A DNA stretch of 64,000 bases, from contig NZ_JALMDK010000009.1 of the NCBI RefSeq assembly GCF_023094165.1, forward strand, positions 186,001 to 250,000. Direction: 5' to 3'. This DNA is from Crossiella sp. S99.2 (GTDB lineage Bacteria; Actinomycetota; Actinomycetes; Mycobacteriales; Pseudonocardiaceae). Positions 53,345 to 62,540 of this stretch are shown in pieces. Numbering within the stretch: position 1 is the first letter of the stretch; each line of letters starts with the position of its first letter. The notes under the pieces were generated by a model. The model worked only from the letters and a program-made list of their open reading frames with translations. It did not search any database and was not told the origin of the DNA. A program made the translations under genes and the position numbers.

Positions 53345-53374
53345 GGGTCAGGAACTCTGTTGCCGTCCTGACCC
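53345..53374 (+). promoter_or_regulatory. inverted repeat in the ffh leader
   Basis: Perfect 9-bp arms GGGTCAGGA / TCCTGACCC with a 12-nt loop, ending 18 nt before the ffh GTG. It could be an operator or a leader hairpin limiting ribosome access. Confidence 0.6.
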
Positions 53375-53392
53375 CGCTGGAGCCCGAGACCC

Positions 53393-54949
53393 GTGTTCGA
53401 CACCCTTTCCGACCGCCTCACATCGGTCCTGAAGAACCTGCGCGGCAAGGGCAAACTGTCCGATGCCGACATCGACGCGACCTGTCGCGAGATCAGGATC
53501 GCACTGCTTGAGGCCGACGTGGCGCTGCCCGTCGTGCGCAGCTTCATCGCGCAGATCAAGGAGCGGGCCAAGGGCGCCGAGGTCTCTCAGGCGCTGAACC
53601 CGGCCCAGCAGGTCGTCAAGATCGTCAACGAGGAACTCGTCGCCATCCTCGGCGGCGAGACCCGGCGACTCAACCTGGCCAAGACCCCGCCCACGGTGAT
53701 CATGCTCGCCGGTCTCCAGGGCGCCGGTAAGACCACCCTGGCCGGCAAGCTGGCCAAGCACCTGGCCGGGCAGAACCACACCCCGCTGCTGGTCGCCTGC
53801 GACCTCCAGCGGCCCAACGCGGTCAACCAGCTCCAGGTCGTCGGCCAGCGCGCCGGGGTGCCGGTGTTCGCGCCCGAGCCGGGCAACGGCGTCGGCGACC
53901 CGGTCGCGGTGGCCCGACTGGCCATCGAAGAGGCCCGCAAGTCCCAGCACGACCTGGTCATCGTCGACACCGCGGGCCGCCTCGGCGTCGACGAGGAGCT
54001 GATGAAGCAGGCCGCGGACATCCGCGACGCCGTGCAGCCCGACGAGGTGCTGTTCGTGGTCGACGCGATGATCGGCCAGGACGCGGTCAGCACCGCCACC
54101 GCCTTCCAGGAGGGCGTCGGCTTCACCGGCGTCGTGCTGACCAAGCTCGACGGCGACGCCCGCGGTGGCGCCGCGCTCAGCGTCCGCGAGGTCACCGGCC
54201 AGCCGATCATGTACGCCTCCAACGGGGAGAAGCTGGAGGACTTCGACGTCTTCCACCCCGACCGGATGGCCAGCCGCATCCTCGGCATGGGTGACGTGCT
54301 CACCCTGATCGAGCAGGCCGAACAGGTCTTCGACGCCCAGGAGGCGGAGAAGCAGGCGCAGAAGCTGGGCGCGGGCGAGCTGACCCTGGAGGACTTCCTC
54401 CAGCAGATGATGGCCGTGCGCAAGATGGGCCCGATCGCCAACCTGCTCGGCATGCTGCCCGGCGCCGGGCAGATGAAGGACGCCATCGCCCAGGTCGACG
54501 AGAAGCAGCTGGACCGGGTGCAGGCGATCATCCGCGGCATGACCCCGGCCGAGAGGGCCGACCCGAAGATCATCAACGCCTCCCGGCGGCAGCGCATCGC
54601 CAAGGGCTCCGGGGTGGCGATCAGCGAGATCAACAACCTGGTCAACCGCTTCTTCGACGCCAAGAAGATGATGCAGCAGATGGCCGGCCGCTTCGGCATG
54701 GGCGGCGGCAGCGCCACCCGTGGCGGCGGCAAGGGCCGCAAGGGCAAGAAGGGGAAGAAGGGCAAGGGCCCGACCCCGCCCAAGATCCGCGGCGGCTTCC
54801 CCGGCATGGGCGGCATGCCCGGCTTCCCCGGCGGCATGCCCGACCTGTCCGGCATGCCCAAGGGCCTCAACGAGTTGCCCCCGGCGCTGTCCAACCTGGA
54901 CCAGCTCCCGCCCGGCTTCGACCCCTCGAAGCTGAAGTTCGACAAGTGA
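53393..54949 (+). CDS. ffh: signal recognition particle GTPase Ffh
   Basis: 518-residue SRP54 homologue that delivers ribosome–nascent chain complexes to FtsY. N domain about 1-95; G domain with G1 GLQGAGKTT at about 107-115, DTAGRLGVDEEL and TKLDGDARGG; M domain about 325-440 containing ILGMGDVLTLIEQAEQ and FLQQMMAVRKMGPIANLLGMLPG. A Gly/Lys- and Met-rich tail (GMGGMPGFPGGMPDLSGMPKG near 465-485) is typical of actinobacteria. GTG start. Its 3' end overlaps the amidohydrolase start by 4 nt. Confidence 0.98.
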   Translation: MFDTLSDRLTSVLKNLRGKGKLSDADIDATCREIRIALLEADVALPVVRSFIAQIKERAKGAEVSQALNPAQQVVKIVNEELVAILGGETRRLNLAKTPPTVIMLAGLQGAGKTTLAGKLAKHLAGQNHTPLLVACDLQRPNAVNQLQVVGQRAGVPVFAPEPGNGVGDPVAVARLAIEEARKSQHDLVIVDTAGRLGVDEELMKQAADIRDAVQPDEVLFVVDAMIGQDAVSTATAFQEGVGFTGVVLTKLDGDARGGAALSVREVTGQPIMYASNGEKLEDFDVFHPDRMASRILGMGDVLTLIEQAEQVFDAQEAEKQAQKLGAGELTLEDFLQQMMAVRKMGPIANLLGMLPGAGQMKDAIAQVDEKQLDRVQAIIRGMTPAERADPKIINASRRQRIAKGSGVAISEINNLVNRFFDAKKMMQQMAGRFGMGGGSATRGGGKGRKGKKGKKGKGPTPPKIRGGFPGMGGMPGFPGGMPDLSGMPKGLNELPPALSNLDQLPPGFDPSKLKFDK

Positions 54950-56031
54950 TCGAAGCACCACCAGCGTTCCACCTGCGCGGCGTCCTCCTTCCCGAGGGCG
55001 AACACCGGGATCTCTGGATCGCGGACGGGCTCATCTCGCATGAGCCCGTCCGCGCCGCCCAGACCCTGCACGAGGGCGGCTACCTGCTGCCCGGCCTGGT
55101 CGACGCGCACTGCCACGTCGGCCTGGGCCCCAACGGCGCGGTGGAACTGCCCGAGGCCATCGACCAGGCCCGCACCGACCGCGACGCCGGCGCGCTGCTG
55201 CTGCGCGACTGCGGCTCCCCACTGGACACCCGTCCGTTGCAGGAGCGCTCCGACCTGCCCCGGATCATCCGCGCGGGCAGGCACCTCTCCCGCCCCAAGC
55301 GCTACATCCCCTACATCAGCGCGGAGCTGGAACACGAGGAGCTGCTGCCAGCGGCCATGGCCGAACAGGCCGCCAACGGCGACGGCTGGGTCAAGATCGT
55401 CGGCGACTGGATCGACCGCGGCACCGGCGACCTGGCCCCGCTCTGGTCGGACCGGATCCTCACCGAGGCCATCGCCGCCGCGCACGCCGCCGGCGCCAGG
55501 GTCACCGCGCACGTCTTCTCCGAGGACGCGGTCCCCGGCCTGGTCAACGCGGGCATCGACTGCATCGAACACGGCACCGGCCTCACCGGGGACACCATCG
55601 CCGAGATGGCCCGCCGCGGCACCGCCCTGGTCCCCACCCTGATCAACATCGAGCTGTTCCCGGGCATCGCCGCCAAGGCGGGCAAGTACCCGCGCTACGC
55701 CGAACACATGCTCGACCTGCACGCCCGCTGCGCCGACACCATGGCCGCCGCGATCGAGGCAGGCGTCCCGGTCTACGCAGGCACCGACGCGGGCGGCGGC
55801 ATCAAACACGGCCGCATCGCCGACGAGATCACCGCCCTGCACCGGGTGGGCATGAGCCGGGAAGCGGCCATCGGCGCCGCGTCCTGGGCCGCCCGCGAGT
55901 GGCTGGGCAGGCCCGCCCTGACCCACGGCGCACCGGCCGACCTGGTGGTCTACGCCGAGGACCCGAGAGCCGACCTGGGCGTGCTGCGCACCCCGGAACT
56001 GGTCGTGCTCGGCGGCCACCCGTACACCTGA
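54946..56031 (+). CDS. metal-dependent amidohydrolase
   Basis: 361-residue amidohydrolase superfamily enzyme. The metal-binding HxH occurs in LLPGLVDAHCHVGLG (about 48-62), with later HVFSEDAVPG, IEHGTGLTGDTIAEM and GTDAGGGIKHG contributing the remaining ligands and the catalytic Asp. The N-terminal small beta domain (LRGVLLPEGEHRDLWIADGLI) is standard. The substrate is unknown; it is usually annotated next to ffh in actinobacteria. GTG start overlaps ffh by 4 nt. Confidence 0.9.
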   Translation: MIEAPPAFHLRGVLLPEGEHRDLWIADGLISHEPVRAAQTLHEGGYLLPGLVDAHCHVGLGPNGAVELPEAIDQARTDRDAGALLLRDCGSPLDTRPLQERSDLPRIIRAGRHLSRPKRYIPYISAELEHEELLPAAMAEQAANGDGWVKIVGDWIDRGTGDLAPLWSDRILTEAIAAAHAAGARVTAHVFSEDAVPGLVNAGIDCIEHGTGLTGDTIAEMARRGTALVPTLINIELFPGIAAKAGKYPRYAEHMLDLHARCADTMAAAIEAGVPVYAGTDAGGGIKHGRIADEITALHRVGMSREAAIGAASWAAREWLGRPALTHGAPADLVVYAEDPRADLGVLRTPELVVLGGHPYT

Positions 56032-56047
56032 TTCGGGGGAGGACCAG

Positions 56048-57187
56048 ATGACCGGGGCCCCAGACCACGCGGACGCGCCCACCCCACCCACGGGCTTCAC
56101 CCGCCCCGCACCGCCTCCCTGCGGCGAGGCCACCGCGTCCCCGGGCCAGCCGCAGCCCACCTGGCCCGCCGCGCCGCCGCCCGAAGCGCCCGCCGCCACC
56201 GCACCCGCCGAGCCACCCCACGGCCTCGGCCAGCCTCCGGTCACCTTCCCCGCGGCCACCATCCCCGGCTACGGCCACTCCCCGGCCACCCCGCCCGGCC
56301 TCGACCAACTCCCCGCCACCGCACCCCCACCACTCGCGCCCCCGGCGTCCCCGCCCGGCTTCACCCCGCTCAGCCCCACCCCGCCCCCGTCCTGGTCCAC
56401 CTACTCCGCCCCCATGCGCGACGTCGACCAGAACCGCGATCCCTACCTGCATCCCACCTACTACGAGGCCCAGCAGGTCGCCGCCACCCGGACCAGCGTG
56501 CACTGGGGCATCCTGGTCTTCGTCCTCGGCTACGGCGCCTTCCACCTGGCCGGACTGATCATCAACGCCGTGATGGCCGGCCAGTTCCGCGGCTTCGACC
56601 CCGCCGATCCGCCGGTGCTCGGCCCGCTGCTGCTGCTCTCCTTCGCGCCCAACCTGCTGCTCGGCCTGGTCCCGGCCATCGCGAGCTGGTGGAAGGGCAG
56701 CGGTCTGCGCCGCGACTTCGGCATCGTGCCCACCCTGCGCGACCTCAAGGTCGGCCTGGTCTGCGGCGCCATCTCCATCGGCGCCGCCTTCGTCATCAAC
56801 CCGATCGTGTTCGGCCTCAGCGGTGACTCCCCGGCCCCGACCACCGGCATCTTCGCCGGCAACGAGGGCCGCACCATCTGGCTGGCCCTGCTCGCCCTGT
56901 TCCTGTTCCTCGGCGCCCCGCTCACCGAGGAACTGCTGACCAGGGGCGCGCTGTGGGGCGCGCTGGAGCAGTACCGGGTGCCCAGGTACGCGATCCTGGT
57001 GCTCACCGCGCTGGTCTTCTCGCTCATGCACCAGGAACCCGACCGCACCCTGGCGCTGTTCGCCCAGGGTGTCGCGATGGGCTGGGCGAGGATGCTCACC
57101 GGGCGCATCGGCGCCAGCATCGTGGCGCACGCGGTGAACAACCTGTTGCCCGCGCTGATCTTCTTCTTCGGTGCCAACCTGGTGTAG
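56048..57187 (+). CDS. CPBP family intramembrane glutamic protease, long N-terminal extension
   Basis: 379-residue protein. A Pro/Ala-rich cytoplasmic head of ~130 residues precedes eight hydrophobic segments. The CPBP (Rce1/Abi) catalytic motifs are present: EELLTRGALWGALE near 293-306, LVFSLMHQEPDRTLALF near 320-336, and IVAHAVNNLLPA near 357-368. Substrate unknown; related enzymes act in bacteriocin immunity or protein processing. ATG 56048 with GGGGGAGG upstream. A second CPBP gene follows. Confidence 0.88.
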   Translation: MTGAPDHADAPTPPTGFTRPAPPPCGEATASPGQPQPTWPAAPPPEAPAATAPAEPPHGLGQPPVTFPAATIPGYGHSPATPPGLDQLPATAPPPLAPPASPPGFTPLSPTPPPSWSTYSAPMRDVDQNRDPYLHPTYYEAQQVAATRTSVHWGILVFVLGYGAFHLAGLIINAVMAGQFRGFDPADPPVLGPLLLLSFAPNLLLGLVPAIASWWKGSGLRRDFGIVPTLRDLKVGLVCGAISIGAAFVINPIVFGLSGDSPAPTTGIFAGNEGRTIWLALLALFLFLGAPLTEELLTRGALWGALEQYRVPRYAILVLTALVFSLMHQEPDRTLALFAQGVAMGWARMLTGRIGASIVAHAVNNLLPALIFFFGANLV

Positions 57188-57279
57188 TCCTAGTTCCCGG
57201 CCCCACTACGCCGGGTAGTCCTTCTGGCTAGAGTGGGACAGTTCTTCCCGATCGCAAGCCCAGTTGCTCGGAGGCGCCC

Positions 57280-58092
57280 GTGAACGCACCGCAGTCGCCG
57301 GAGCCGGTGGGCGAACCTCCAGCATTGCTCCGCTGGTGGACGATCCTGCGCGGCCTCGGCGAGCGCCCGGCGGACGCGCTCTTCGACACCCCGGCCAAAC
57401 CGCACCGGTGGGGCTTTGGCGCGTTCCTGGTCTCCTTCGGCGCGTTCCTGCTGGTCTCGGTCACGCTCAGTGCGCTGTTCCGGCCGGCCCCCGGCGCCCG
57501 GATCGGGCCGCTGGAACTGGTCGCGGTGTTGTCCCTGCCCACCCTGACCGGCGCGCTGGTCGCGGTGCTGATCACCGTGGTGCGCGGCAACGGACCACTG
57601 GCCGACCTGCGGCTGCGCTGGAACTGGCGGCATGCCGGCATCGGCCTGGCCATCGGCGCGATCGCCCTGGTGCCCACCCTCTACGCCACCCGGATCTGGG
57701 CCGCCTGGGTCGGCAACGACCAGGCCAACTCCGCGGTCGGCAAGGTCCTCGACGGCGTGTCCATGTCCCCGGTGCTGGCCGCGATCGTCTTCCTGCACCT
57801 GTGGCTGGTCGGCCCGCTGTGCGAGGAGATCGTCTACCGCGGCCTGCTCTGGGGCGCGGTGGAACGCCTCGGCTGGGGCCGCTGGGCCGCGTTCGTGCTG
57901 AGCACCATGGTCTTCGCGGTCGCCCACTTCGAGCCCGAACGCACCCCGCTGCTGCTGTTCATCGCGATCCCGATGGGCCTGGCCCGGATGTACACCGGCG
58001 GCCTGCTGGCCAGCATCGTGGTGCACCAGGTCAACAACCTGCTGCCCGCGCTGGGCATGCTGCTGATCATGACAGGGGTGATCCCGGCGTGA
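57280..58092 (+). CDS. CPBP family intramembrane protease, short form
   Basis: 270-residue paralogue of the preceding gene without the long head. Catalytic motifs: [17 protein letters not shown] near 181-197, [20 protein letters not shown] near 211-230, and [15 protein letters not shown] near 246-260. About seven membrane segments. GTG start. It overlaps pxpA by 4 nt, suggesting co-transcription. Confidence 0.88.
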   Translation: MNAPQSPEPVGEPPALLRWWTILRGLGERPADALFDTPAKPHRWGFGAFLVSFGAFLLVSVTLSALFRPAPGARIGPLELVAVLSLPTLTGALVAVLITVVRGNGPLADLRLRWNWRHAGIGLAIGAIALVPTLYATRIWAAWVGNDQANSAVGKVLDGVSMSPVLAAIVFLHLWLVGPLCEEIVYRGLLWGAVERLGWGRWAAFVLSTMVFAVAHFEPERTPLLLFIAIPMGLARMYTGGLLASIVVHQVNNLLPALGMLLIMTGVIPA

Positions 58093-58841
58093 GGCTGGAC
58101 CTCAACAGCGACCTCGGCGAGGGCTTCGGCATCTGGCGGCTCGGCGACGACGAGGCGCTGCTGGACGTGGTCACCTCGGCCAACGTGGCCTGCGGCTTCC
58201 ACGCGGGCGATCCGGCCACCATGCGCCGGGTGTGCCAGGCCGCGGCCACCGCCGGGGTCGCGGTCGGCGCCCAGGTCTCCTACCGCGACCTGGCCGGCTT
58301 CGGCCGCCGCTTCATCGACGCCGACCCGGCCGAACTGGCCGACGAGGTGCTCTACCAGATCGGCGCGCTGGCCGCCTGCGCCCGCGCGGCGGGCACCGAG
58401 GTCCGCTACGTCAAACCGCACGGCGCGCTCTACAACGCGGTCGTGCACCACCAGGCCCAGGCCGCCGCGGTGGTCGCCGGGGTGCGTGCCTTCGGCGAAC
58501 TCCCGGTGCTCGGCCTGCCCGGTTCCCGGCTGCTCGCCGCCGCTGAGGCGGCCGGCCTGCCCGCGGTCCAGGAGGCATTCGCCGACCGCGGCTACACCCC
58601 CGAGGGCACCCTGGTCCCGCGGAGTCAGCCCGGCGCGCTGCTGACCGGCACCGCCGACGTGGTGGACCGCGCGGTGCGGCTGGCCGAGCGCGGCGAGATC
58701 GTCGCGGTGGACGGATCGGTGCTGGTCAGCCAGGCCCGCTCGCTCTGCCTGCACGGGGACACCCCGGGCGCGGTGGCGCACGCGATCGCGGTCCGGACCG
58801 CGCTGACCGGGGCAGGCGTCACCCTGGCCGCCTTCGCCTGA
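58089..58841 (+). CDS. pxpA: 5-oxoprolinase subunit A (LamB/YcsF)
   Basis: 250-residue LamB/YcsF family protein, the A subunit of bacterial 5-oxoprolinase. [40 protein letters not shown] and [16 protein letters not shown] (about 3-75) and [16 protein letters not shown] are signatures. Normally encoded with pxpB and pxpC, which are absent here, so it must partner subunits encoded elsewhere. GTG start overlaps the CPBP gene by 4 nt. Confidence 0.93.
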   Translation: MRLDLNSDLGEGFGIWRLGDDEALLDVVTSANVACGFHAGDPATMRRVCQAAATAGVAVGAQVSYRDLAGFGRRFIDADPAELADEVLYQIGALAACARAAGTEVRYVKPHGALYNAVVHHQAQAAAVVAGVRAFGELPVLGLPGSRLLAAAEAAGLPAVQEAFADRGYTPEGTLVPRSQPGALLTGTADVVDRAVRLAERGEIVAVDGSVLVSQARSLCLHGDTPGAVAHAIAVRTALTGAGVTLAAFA

Positions 58842-58867
58842 ACCGCCCCCGGATTCGTCCCCGGCGC

Positions 58868-58886
58868 ACCCCGTCTGGCACAATGG
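58868..58886 (+). promoter_or_regulatory. putative promoter box upstream of rpsP
   Basis: ACCCCGTCTGGCACAATGG recurs with one mismatch upstream of rplS (61064-61082). The copies lie 135 and 130 nt before their genes. CACAAT/CACACT preceded by TGG could be an extended -10, with TTCGT-like hexamers about 18-19 nt further upstream in both cases (58854, 61051). Confidence 0.6.
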
Positions 58887-59021
58887 CTGGCTGTCCGCCA
58901 TGGTCGGTCCCTCTCACCGTGCCACGGCTCCGACAACCGAGCGCACCACACCCGCAACCCCACGCGGACAGGTGGGCGCTCACCCGTGAGCAGCACAAAA
59001 TTTCGAGGAGCACCGCTACCC

Positions 59022-59492
59022 GTGGCCGTCAAGATCAAGCTCATGCGCCTTGGCAAGATCCGCCAGCCGTACTACCGCATCGTGGTCGCCGACGCGCGCA
59101 CCCGGCGCAACGGCAAGGCGATCGAGACGATTGGCAAGTACCACCCCAAGGACGAGCCGAGCTTCATCGAGGTCAACGCCGAGCGTGCGGCGTACTGGCT
59201 GGGTGTCGGCGCGCAGCCGACCGAGCCCGTGCAGCGCCTGCTCGAGCTGACCGGTGACTGGCAGAAGTACAAGGGCCTGCCGGCCCCCGCCGAGGGCACC
59301 CTGAAGGTCAAGGAGCCCAAGGCCGACAAGAAGTCCCTGTTCGAGGCCGCGCTCGCCGCCGCTGGCGAGGAGCCGTCGACCGACGCCACCACGCCGAAGT
59401 CGAAGAAGGCCCCGAAGAAGGCCGACAAGCCCGCCGACGAGGCCCCCGCGGCCGTCGAGGGTGCCGAGAAGGCCGAGGACGCCGGCGCATGA
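59022..59492 (+). CDS. rpsP: 30S ribosomal protein S16
   Basis: 156-residue S16. The canonical start [32 protein letters not shown] and [13 protein letters not shown]…[12 protein letters not shown] identify it. Residues about 100-156 are an Ala/Lys/Glu-rich tail, commonly seen in actinobacterial S16. The GTG at 59022 follows GAGGAG (59005-59010); the frame upstream to 58986 is unsupported. First gene of the rpsP-khpA-rimM-trmD run. Confidence 0.97.
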   Translation: MAVKIKLMRLGKIRQPYYRIVVADARTRRNGKAIETIGKYHPKDEPSFIEVNAERAAYWLGVGAQPTEPVQRLLELTGDWQKYKGLPAPAEGTLKVKEPKADKKSLFEAALAAAGEEPSTDATTPKSKKAPKKADKPADEAPAAVEGAEKAEDAGA

Positions 59493-59728
59493 CGGTACTC
59501 GCGGACGCTCTTGAGCACCTGGTCCGCGGCATCGTCGACCACCCGGACGACGTGCGCGTCCAGTTGATCACGACTCGCCGTGGGCGGACTCTCGAGGTGC
59601 ACGTGCACCCCGAGGACCTCGGCAAGGTGATCGGCCGCGGCGGTCGCACGGCGACCGCCCTGCGCACCGTCATGTCCGGCATCGGCGGCCGCGGCCTCCG
59701 GGTCGACGTCGTCGACACCGACCGCTGA
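59489..59728 (+). CDS. khpA: KH-domain RNA-binding protein KhpA
   Basis: 79-residue single KH-domain protein. [27 protein letters not shown] contains the GxxG loop (GRGG). It partners KhpB in RNA binding in other Gram-positives. Overlaps rpsP by 4 nt and precedes rimM, a conserved order. Confidence 0.95.
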   Translation: MTVLADALEHLVRGIVDHPDDVRVQLITTRRGRTLEVHVHPEDLGKVIGRGGRTATALRTVMSGIGGRGLRVDVVDTDR

Positions 59729-59748
59729 GCGCCGCGGACGTCATCTCC

Positions 59749-60267
59749 GTGAGCACCGAAGTGGTCGTCGGGCGCATCGCCCGGTCGCACGGCATCCGCG
59801 GCGAACTCGTCGTGGACGTGCACACCGACGAGCCGGACGACCGGTTCGCCATCGGCACCGTCCTGACCGGCAAGCCGCGTCAGGGCGTTGCCCGGCGTCT
59901 CACCGTCACAGCCGCCCGGCCACACGCCGGGCGGCTGTTGGTGAGCTTCGAGGGCATCGCCGACCGCGGTGCCGCCGACTCCCTGCGCGGCGTCCTGCTC
60001 ACCGTCCCGGTCAGCGCGCTGCCCGAGATCACCGAGCCGGACTCCTTCTACGACCACCAGCTCGAAGGCCTGGCCGCGGTGGACACCACCGGAGCCGCCA
60101 TCGGCGTGGTGCGCGAGGTCATCCACGGCCCCGGCGGCGAGCTGCTCGTGCTCGACGCCAACGGCACTGAGCTGCTCGTGCCCTTCGTGGCCGCGATCGT
60201 GCCCGAGGTCGACCTCGCCGGCGGCCGGGTCGTCATCGACCCGCCCGAGGGCCTCTTCGACCAGTAG
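59749..60267 (+). CDS. rimM: ribosome maturation factor RimM
   Basis: 172-residue 16S rRNA maturation factor that binds S19 in the 30S head. VVVGRIARSHGIRGELVVDVHTD starts the N-domain; the PRC barrel includes EPDSFYDHQLEGLAAVD, VREVIHGPGGELLVL and VPFVAAIVPEVDLAGGRVVIDPPEGL. GTG start. trmD follows after 14 nt. Confidence 0.96.
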   Translation: MSTEVVVGRIARSHGIRGELVVDVHTDEPDDRFAIGTVLTGKPRQGVARRLTVTAARPHAGRLLVSFEGIADRGAADSLRGVLLTVPVSALPEITEPDSFYDHQLEGLAAVDTTGAAIGVVREVIHGPGGELLVLDANGTELLVPFVAAIVPEVDLAGGRVVIDPPEGLFDQ

Positions 60268-60281
60268 GAACGAACACGCTC

Positions 60282-61040
60282 GTGCGCCTGGACGTCATCA
60301 CCATCTTCCCCGAGTACGTTGCCCCGCTGCGCGAGGCGCTGCTCGGCAAGGCCCTGGACCGCGGCCTCATCCAGCTCGGCGTGCACGACCTGCGCGACTA
60401 CGCGCACGACGTGCACCGCTCGGTGGACGACAGCCCGTACGGCGGCGGCCCCGGCATGGTGATGAAACCGCAGGTCTGGGGCGAGGCCCTGGATGCCATC
60501 TGCCCGGCCGAGCCCACCCCGCGGCTGATCGTGCCCACCCCGGCGGGCCGGCCGTTCACCCAGGCCATGGCGCACGCCTACGCCCGCGAGCAGCACCTGG
60601 TCTTCGCCTGTGGCCGGTACGAGGGCATCGACCAGCGGGTGGTGGACGCGGCCGCGCGGCGGATGCCGGTGGACGAGGTCTCCATCGGCGACTACGTGCT
60701 CATCGGCGGCGAGGCCGCGGTGCTGGTCATGGCCGAGGCCGTGGTCCGGCTGCTGCCCGGGGTGCTGGGCAACCAGGCATCGCACGAGCAGGACTCCTTC
60801 TCCGACGGGCTGCTGGAAGGCCCCAGCTACACCCGGCCCGAGGTCTGGCAGGACATGCCGGTGCCCGACGTGCTGCGCTCGGGCAACCACGCCGCGATCA
60901 ACCGCTGGCGCCGCGACCGCGCCCTGGAGCGCACCTTCCACCGCCGCCCCGAGCTGCTGGCCGCGCTGCCGGATGAGGCGCTGGACAAGCACGACCGGAA
61001 GCTGCTCGACCAGCTCCGTGCCGAGCAGCCCCCGGCCTGA
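60282..61040 (+). CDS. trmD: tRNA (guanine37-N1)-methyltransferase TrmD
   Basis: 252-residue SPOUT methyltransferase that makes m1G37 in tRNA, preventing frameshifting. RLDVITIFPEYVAPL start, DDSPYGGGPGMVMKPQ, FACGRYEGIDQRVVDAA and IGDYVLIGGEAAVLVMAEAVVRLLPGVLGN form the trefoil knot and SAM site; TRPEVW and the C-terminal basic helix bind tRNA. GTG start. Confidence 0.97.
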   Translation: MRLDVITIFPEYVAPLREALLGKALDRGLIQLGVHDLRDYAHDVHRSVDDSPYGGGPGMVMKPQVWGEALDAICPAEPTPRLIVPTPAGRPFTQAMAHAYAREQHLVFACGRYEGIDQRVVDAAARRMPVDEVSIGDYVLIGGEAAVLVMAEAVVRLLPGVLGNQASHEQDSFSDGLLEGPSYTRPEVWQDMPVPDVLRSGNHAAINRWRRDRALERTFHRRPELLAALPDEALDKHDRKLLDQLRAEQPPA

Positions 61041-61063
61041 CCAGGCCGATTTCGTGCCCGACT

Positions 61064-61082
61064 ACCCCGTCTGGCACACTGG
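61064..61082 (+). promoter_or_regulatory. putative promoter box upstream of rplS
   Basis: ACCCCGTCTGGCACACTGG, one mismatch from the rpsP box at 58868-58886. The 130-nt leader between it and rplS has no gene. Confidence 0.6.
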
Positions 61083-61212
61083 ACAGGTTGCTGCTGCCGG
61101 TCGCTGACCGGCGCGCACACCGGAAGCTCACCCCTGACGGGCCCTCTCGCGGACACGGCGACGGACCTAGGGCGTAAGTGAGAACTCTGAGAATGACGAG
61201 GACGGAACACCC

Positions 61213-61572
61213 ATGAACACCCTGGACGCTCTGGACGCCCAGTCGCTGCGTTCTGACATCCCGGAATTCCGCCCGGGCGACACGCTGAAGGTGCACGTTC
61301 GCGTCATCGAGGGTTCTCGTGAGCGCGTGCAGGTCTTCCAGGGCGTGGTCATCCGCCGCCAGAACGGCGGCATCCGCGAGACCTTCACCGTCCGCAAGGT
61401 CTCCTTCGGCGTCGGCGTCGAGCGCACCTTCCCGGTGCACTCCCCGAACCTGGCCAAGATCGAGCTGGTGACCCGCGGCGACGTGCGCCGGGCCAAGCTC
61501 TACTACCTGCGCAACCTGCGCGGCAAGGCCGCCAAGATCAAGGAGAAGCGGGACACGGTCCCCGCCAAGTGA
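61213..61572 (+). CDS. rplS: 50S ribosomal protein L19
   Basis: 119-residue L19, at the 30S-50S interface. [32 protein letters not shown] and [45 protein letters not shown] are signatures. Preceded by a leader with its own promoter-like box, so it can be expressed separately from trmD. Confidence 0.98.
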   Translation: MNTLDALDAQSLRSDIPEFRPGDTLKVHVRVIEGSRERVQVFQGVVIRRQNGGIRETFTVRKVSFGVGVERTFPVHSPNLAKIELVTRGDVRRAKLYYLRNLRGKAAKIKEKRDTVPAK

Positions 61573-61605
61573 TCGGGCGTCGTCTCCGTCACGTAGCCTG
61601 ATTCG

Positions 61606-62538
61606 GTGGCCGACATCGTGGCTTCCCAGCCTCAGCACAACGATCCGGATGACTCCACCCCCGTCCACGGCATCCCGCGCGCCGGGGCCGGGGCCGGGGC
61701 GCCGGAGGAGAAGCCCTTCCATACGAAGAAGCCCAAGAAAAAGGGCTCCTTCTGGAAGGAGCTGCCGATCCTGATCGTGGTCGCGCTGCTGCTCACCTTC
61801 CTGATCCAGGAGTTCCTGGCCCGGGTGTACGTGATCCCGTCGCAGTCGATGGAGCAGACGCTCCACGGCTGCGACGGGTGCACGAACGACCGGGTCCTGG
61901 TCGACAAGGTGACCTACCGCTTCAGCGATCCCGAGCCGGGTGACGTCGTGGTCTTCCGCGGCCCCGACTCGTGGAGCCCGGAGATCGTGGGGTCCCGCTC
62001 GTCGAACTCCTTCGTCCGCTGGCTGCAGGGCCTCGGCTCGTTCATCGGCCTCGCGCCGCCGGACGAGCGGGACTTCGTCAAGCGGGTGATCGCGGTCGGC
62101 GGGCAGACCGTGCAGTGCTGCGACGACCAGAACCGGTTGCTGGTCGACGGCAAGCCGTTGACCGAGCCCTACCTGTACTGGGATCCCGAGCGTAACGGCG
62201 GGGCCCAGGACCAGACCCGGTTCGGTCCGATCACGGTGCCGCAGGGCCACCTCTGGATGATGGGCGACAACCGGAACAACTCCTCGGACTCCCGGGCCGA
62301 GGGGCACGGTCCGGTGCCGGTGGCCAACGTGATCGGCAAGGCGCAGATCATCGTGCTGCCGCCGAGCCGCTGGCAGACCATCGACGACCCGAACCCGCAG
62401 GCCGCAGCCCTGGGCGCCGCGCCGTGGCAGGCCGGAATCCCCGCGGGGATGGGCATCGTGGGCGCCGTGCCCACGCTGTGGCTGATCCGCCGGGGCCTAC
62501 GCCCGCTCCGTTCCCGGAAGAAGCGGGATCTCGACTGA
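61606..62538 (+). CDS. lepB: signal peptidase I
   Basis: 310-residue type I signal peptidase. A cytoplasmic basic head (about 1-50), membrane segment [20 protein letters not shown] (about 53-72), catalytic Ser81 in [11 protein letters not shown], Lys159 in [11 protein letters not shown], and the box E region [15 protein letters not shown] second hydrophobic stretch near the C-terminus ([14 protein letters not shown]) is followed by a basic tail. GTG start, 33 nt after rplS. Confidence 0.96.
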   Translation: MADIVASQPQHNDPDDSTPVHGIPRAGAGAGAPEEKPFHTKKPKKKGSFWKELPILIVVALLLTFLIQEFLARVYVIPSQSMEQTLHGCDGCTNDRVLVDKVTYRFSDPEPGDVVVFRGPDSWSPEIVGSRSSNSFVRWLQGLGSFIGLAPPDERDFVKRVIAVGGQTVQCCDDQNRLLVDGKPLTEPYLYWDPERNGGAQDQTRFGPITVPQGHLWMMGDNRNNSSDSRAEGHGPVPVANVIGKAQIIVLPPSRWQTIDDPNPQAAALGAAPWQAGIPAGMGIVGAVPTLWLIRRGLRPLRSRKKRDLD

Positions 62539-62540
62539 TC

